Below are positions 62,431 to 64,000 of a stretch of DNA of 64,000 nucleotides, in pieces. This DNA is from Nannochloris sp. 'desiccata'. Taxonomy: Eukaryota; Chlorophyta; Trebouxiophyceae; Chlorellales; Chlorellaceae. The translations under genes were made by a program, and so were the position numbers. Under the pieces are notes generated by a model. That model ran no database searches and was not told the DNA's origin. It saw only the letters and a list, made by a program, of their open reading frames with translations. How positions within the stretch are numbered: the first letter of the stretch is position 1; each line of letters starts with the position of its first letter. The DNA is taken from contig JAGTXX020000009.1 in NCBI GenBank assembly GCA_019044685.2, positions 124,001-188,000 of the forward strand, written 5' to 3'.

Positions 62431-62831
62431 TTATTTGCGGAAGCGGCCCGACTTAGAATCTCTCTGTTGCATTTCAGAAGCAGCATCAGCACCTGTAAAA
62501 TGTGGAGATCAGATGGGAGATAATCAGTTACAGTAGTGTTGTATTGGTTTATCAGCTTAAAATACGTACCAGGCTTAAGGCCGAGGCTGAAGAAGAGGAG
62601 GGCGGCAGCCGAGACGACTACAGCCAGGCCAGCGACAACGGGGAGGGGAGCATCAACGGTACCAGGGGCGCCTTCCGCAATGTCGAAAATGAAGCTGACG
62701 TCAGGGAGAGCTTTGGCAGCCACAGGGCGAGGAGATACGAAAGCAGATTTGGAAGTCATCTGATTTACACGTTGAACGCGAGATGCGCAGGGCACAATGC
62801 GGGTTTGGGAGAAAACAGTAGCGGCAATCAT
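62431..62831 (-). CDS. Small plastid single-helix membrane protein, function unknown
   Basis: Exons 62570-62831 and 62431-62492 (GTACGT donor, TTTACAG acceptor), 107 residues. N-terminal transit-like part (MIAATVFSQTRIVPCASRVQ) rich in Arg, Ser and Ala up to residue ~45, then FIFDIAEGAPGTVDAPLPVV and one membrane helix VVAGLAVVVSAAALLFFSLG, then a short stroma-type tail LKPGADAASEMQQRDSKSGR ending in FRK. Size, transit peptide, single helix and basic tail resemble small thylakoid proteins, though I could not match a named photosystem subunit. The second exon holds only the last 20 residues. Confidence 0.78.
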
Positions 62832-63080
62832 TTTGATGATCTTTCAGTAAACCAAGAAACAGAAGATGGAGCGATTTATAGATCCGAAAGCAAGCAAATT
62901 TTTGTGAGCTGGCATTTTTCTGAAGTTCAATTTTATCTGAAGAATTAAATGCGCTATTAATTTTTTTACAAAAGAGTGCTCACGACAGTCGCAATATGCT
63001 GATGTGTGTGTATTTAAAAGCTGCCTCTTTTGGGCAAATCATGCCCAAACAAATCTAGTTTGATCACAAATTTGGACACG
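62832..63080. promoter_or_regulatory. Divergent region between the small plastid protein and CLN3 genes
   Basis: 249 bases between two divergent start codons; no specific element recognised. Confidence 0.35.
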
Positions 63081-64000
63081 ATGAAAACTTCATTCGAAAT
63101 AATGGAGCCTGCCTTTGAAGCTCGCAGCGAATCACGCCGAAATATGGCTGCATTCTGGCTCTTAGGCATCTTCAATAACGCTGCATATGTGATTATGATC
63201 GCATCTGCAGTCTCAATCAGCCATGCTGCTGTCGGCTTGGTCTACGCTTCTGCTGTCCTCCCTGGTTTGATTTTAAAAGCCACCGCTCCATACTGGATCC
63301 ACAACATTTCGTACGCCACCCGCATAATACTAGCTGCACTACTAATGTCTAGCTCCTACGCTATGGTTGCTTTAAATACCACCCGCACACTACAATTAAC
63401 AGGCGTTGTTCTTGCCTCTCTCCAAGGAGCCCTCGGCGAAGCGACCTGCCTTAGTATGAGTTCGTTTTACAGCTCCCCTAAGGCGACGATAACTATGTGG
63501 AGCAGTGGAACTGGAGCAGCAGGTATTTTTGGGTACCTATGGGTCAACTCACTCCATGTTTTTGGAGGGTTTAGTTTTTTCACAACATTAATGGCGGCGC
63601 AAGTTACTGTCGCTGCATTTTTAGCTGCGTTTTTTGTGCTATTAGAATCCCCAGAAGCGAGAGCAAAGCAAGTGAAGGAATTGATTGATGCAGATGAACA
63701 GTTGGTTGGTGCTGCAATGGATGCGTTAGATTCATCACAGCCAAGCTTTTCTAGTTATCTTAGTTTTAGTGGCAGTCGTAGTGGTAATTTGGAAGAGGGC
63801 GCTGCTGCTGCTGGTGGTGGTGCCGCGGCAGCTGCCAATGTGAGAAGTAACGCAAGTGGCAGCAGTACCCTGGATAGCAACGAAACCACAGGTCTACTAT
63901 ACCAAGAAAGGAATCCACAAAACCTACAGTATTCTCCACCTAGGCGTACATTAAGTAAATCCTCAAAAGCAAATAGAATGTCAACACAAGAACGCTTTTC
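63081..64000 (+). CDS. CLN3: CLN3 (battenin) family membrane protein, 5' part only
   Basis: Lysosome/vacuole membrane protein of the major-facilitator-like CLN3 family, implicated in vacuolar pH and export of small molecules. The frame opens at ATG 63081 and is open to the window end (306 codons plus two bases). N-terminal FWLLGIFNNAAYVIMIASAV, then AVGLVYASAVLPGLILKATA, PYWIHNISYATRIILAALL, LQLTGVVLASLQGALGEATC (family-conserved GLGE-type segment) and the hallmark TMWSSGTGAAGIFGYLW. About six helices are visible, followed by a long hydrophilic loop with Ala/Gly runs (from about residue 210). The second half of the protein lies beyond the window. Confidence 0.9.
   Translation, partial: MKTSFEIMEPAFEARSESRRNMAAFWLLGIFNNAAYVIMIASAVSISHAAVGLVYASAVLPGLILKATAPYWIHNISYATRIILAALLMSSSYAMVALNTTRTLQLTGVVLASLQGALGEATCLSMSSFYSSPKATITMWSSGTGAAGIFGYLWVNSLHVFGGFSFFTTLMAAQVTVAAFLAAFFVLLESPEARAKQVKELIDADEQLVGAAMDALDSSQPSFSSYLSFSGSRSGNLEEGAAAAGGGAAAAANVRSNASGSSTLDSNETTGLLYQERNPQNLQYSPPRRTLSKSSKANRMSTQERF

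Noticed and set aside
1..64000. CRISPR arrays, insertion sequences, tRNA genes and transposon remnants
   Set aside because: None seen on reading both strands; the sequence is eukaryotic nuclear DNA and its repeats are simple microsatellites or codon repeats. Small or diverged elements could still be missed without a search tool.

Overview
The window is a stretch of nuclear genome from a photosynthetic eukaryote, most likely a compact, intron-poor green alga (Chlorophyta). The evidence is: a plastid-type ferredoxin-NADP reductase whose core reads like the Chlamydomonas enzyme; B3-domain transcription factors, which are a Viridiplantae family; several proteins with plastid-transit-like N-termini; GT-AG introns (mostly 0-3 per gene, up to about 4 in one plastid-protein gene), several of which split off a tiny first coding exon; and TGTAA motifs some 50-260 bases after many stop codons, the usual green-algal polyadenylation signal. 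No organellar, viral or transposon sequence was recognised. About 31 protein genes fill the 64 kb, roughly one per 2 kb, on both strands. The assignment to green algae rests on remembered family features, not on a search.

Layout. 1-8 kb: 3' part of FNR, BCKDH E1-alpha, acyl-CoA-binding protein, a CBM20 starch-binding membrane protein, and an NMN adenylyltransferase. 8.4-17 kb: one very large gene for a polyQ/low-complexity SET-domain protein (about 2,700 residues). 17-23 kb: a small zinc-ribbon protein, an HMG-box protein with an N-myristoylation-type start, a short-chain dehydrogenase, and a beta-rich protein. 23-29 kb: two neighbouring B3-domain genes on the minus strand. 29-45 kb: a plastid membrane protein, a POT/NPF transporter, a condensin-like HEAT protein, an FAF2/UBXD8-type UBX protein, a PPR-SMR protein, and a CLC channel. 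45-57 kb: NSE3/MAGE, GATA, ankyrin, DHODH, a coiled-coil membrane protein, TBCE, a metallophosphoesterase, and cyclophilin PPIL3. 57-64 kb: ornithine aminotransferase, an unknown, a TRIC-like channel, a small plastid membrane protein, and the 5' part of CLN3.

The genes are ordinary housekeeping neighbours rather than one pathway; many pairs are divergent and share short intergenic promoters. Three things stand out. (1) A 17-residue cysteine/histidine motif with fixed spacing, C-x5-C-x5-H-x3-C, occurs six times in the SET-domain protein and once more in the nearby B3 protein, and looks like a small metal-binding module shared by chromatin and transcription proteins. (2) The short-chain dehydrogenase carries two adjacent, same-phase exons encoding alternative versions of one 28-30 residue segment, i.e. 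candidate mutually exclusive exons. (3) Two conserved genes, ornithine aminotransferase and PPIL3, are each broken by a single extra base in a 7-base A or T run: either homopolymer errors in the assembly or a real recoding/slippage phenomenon.
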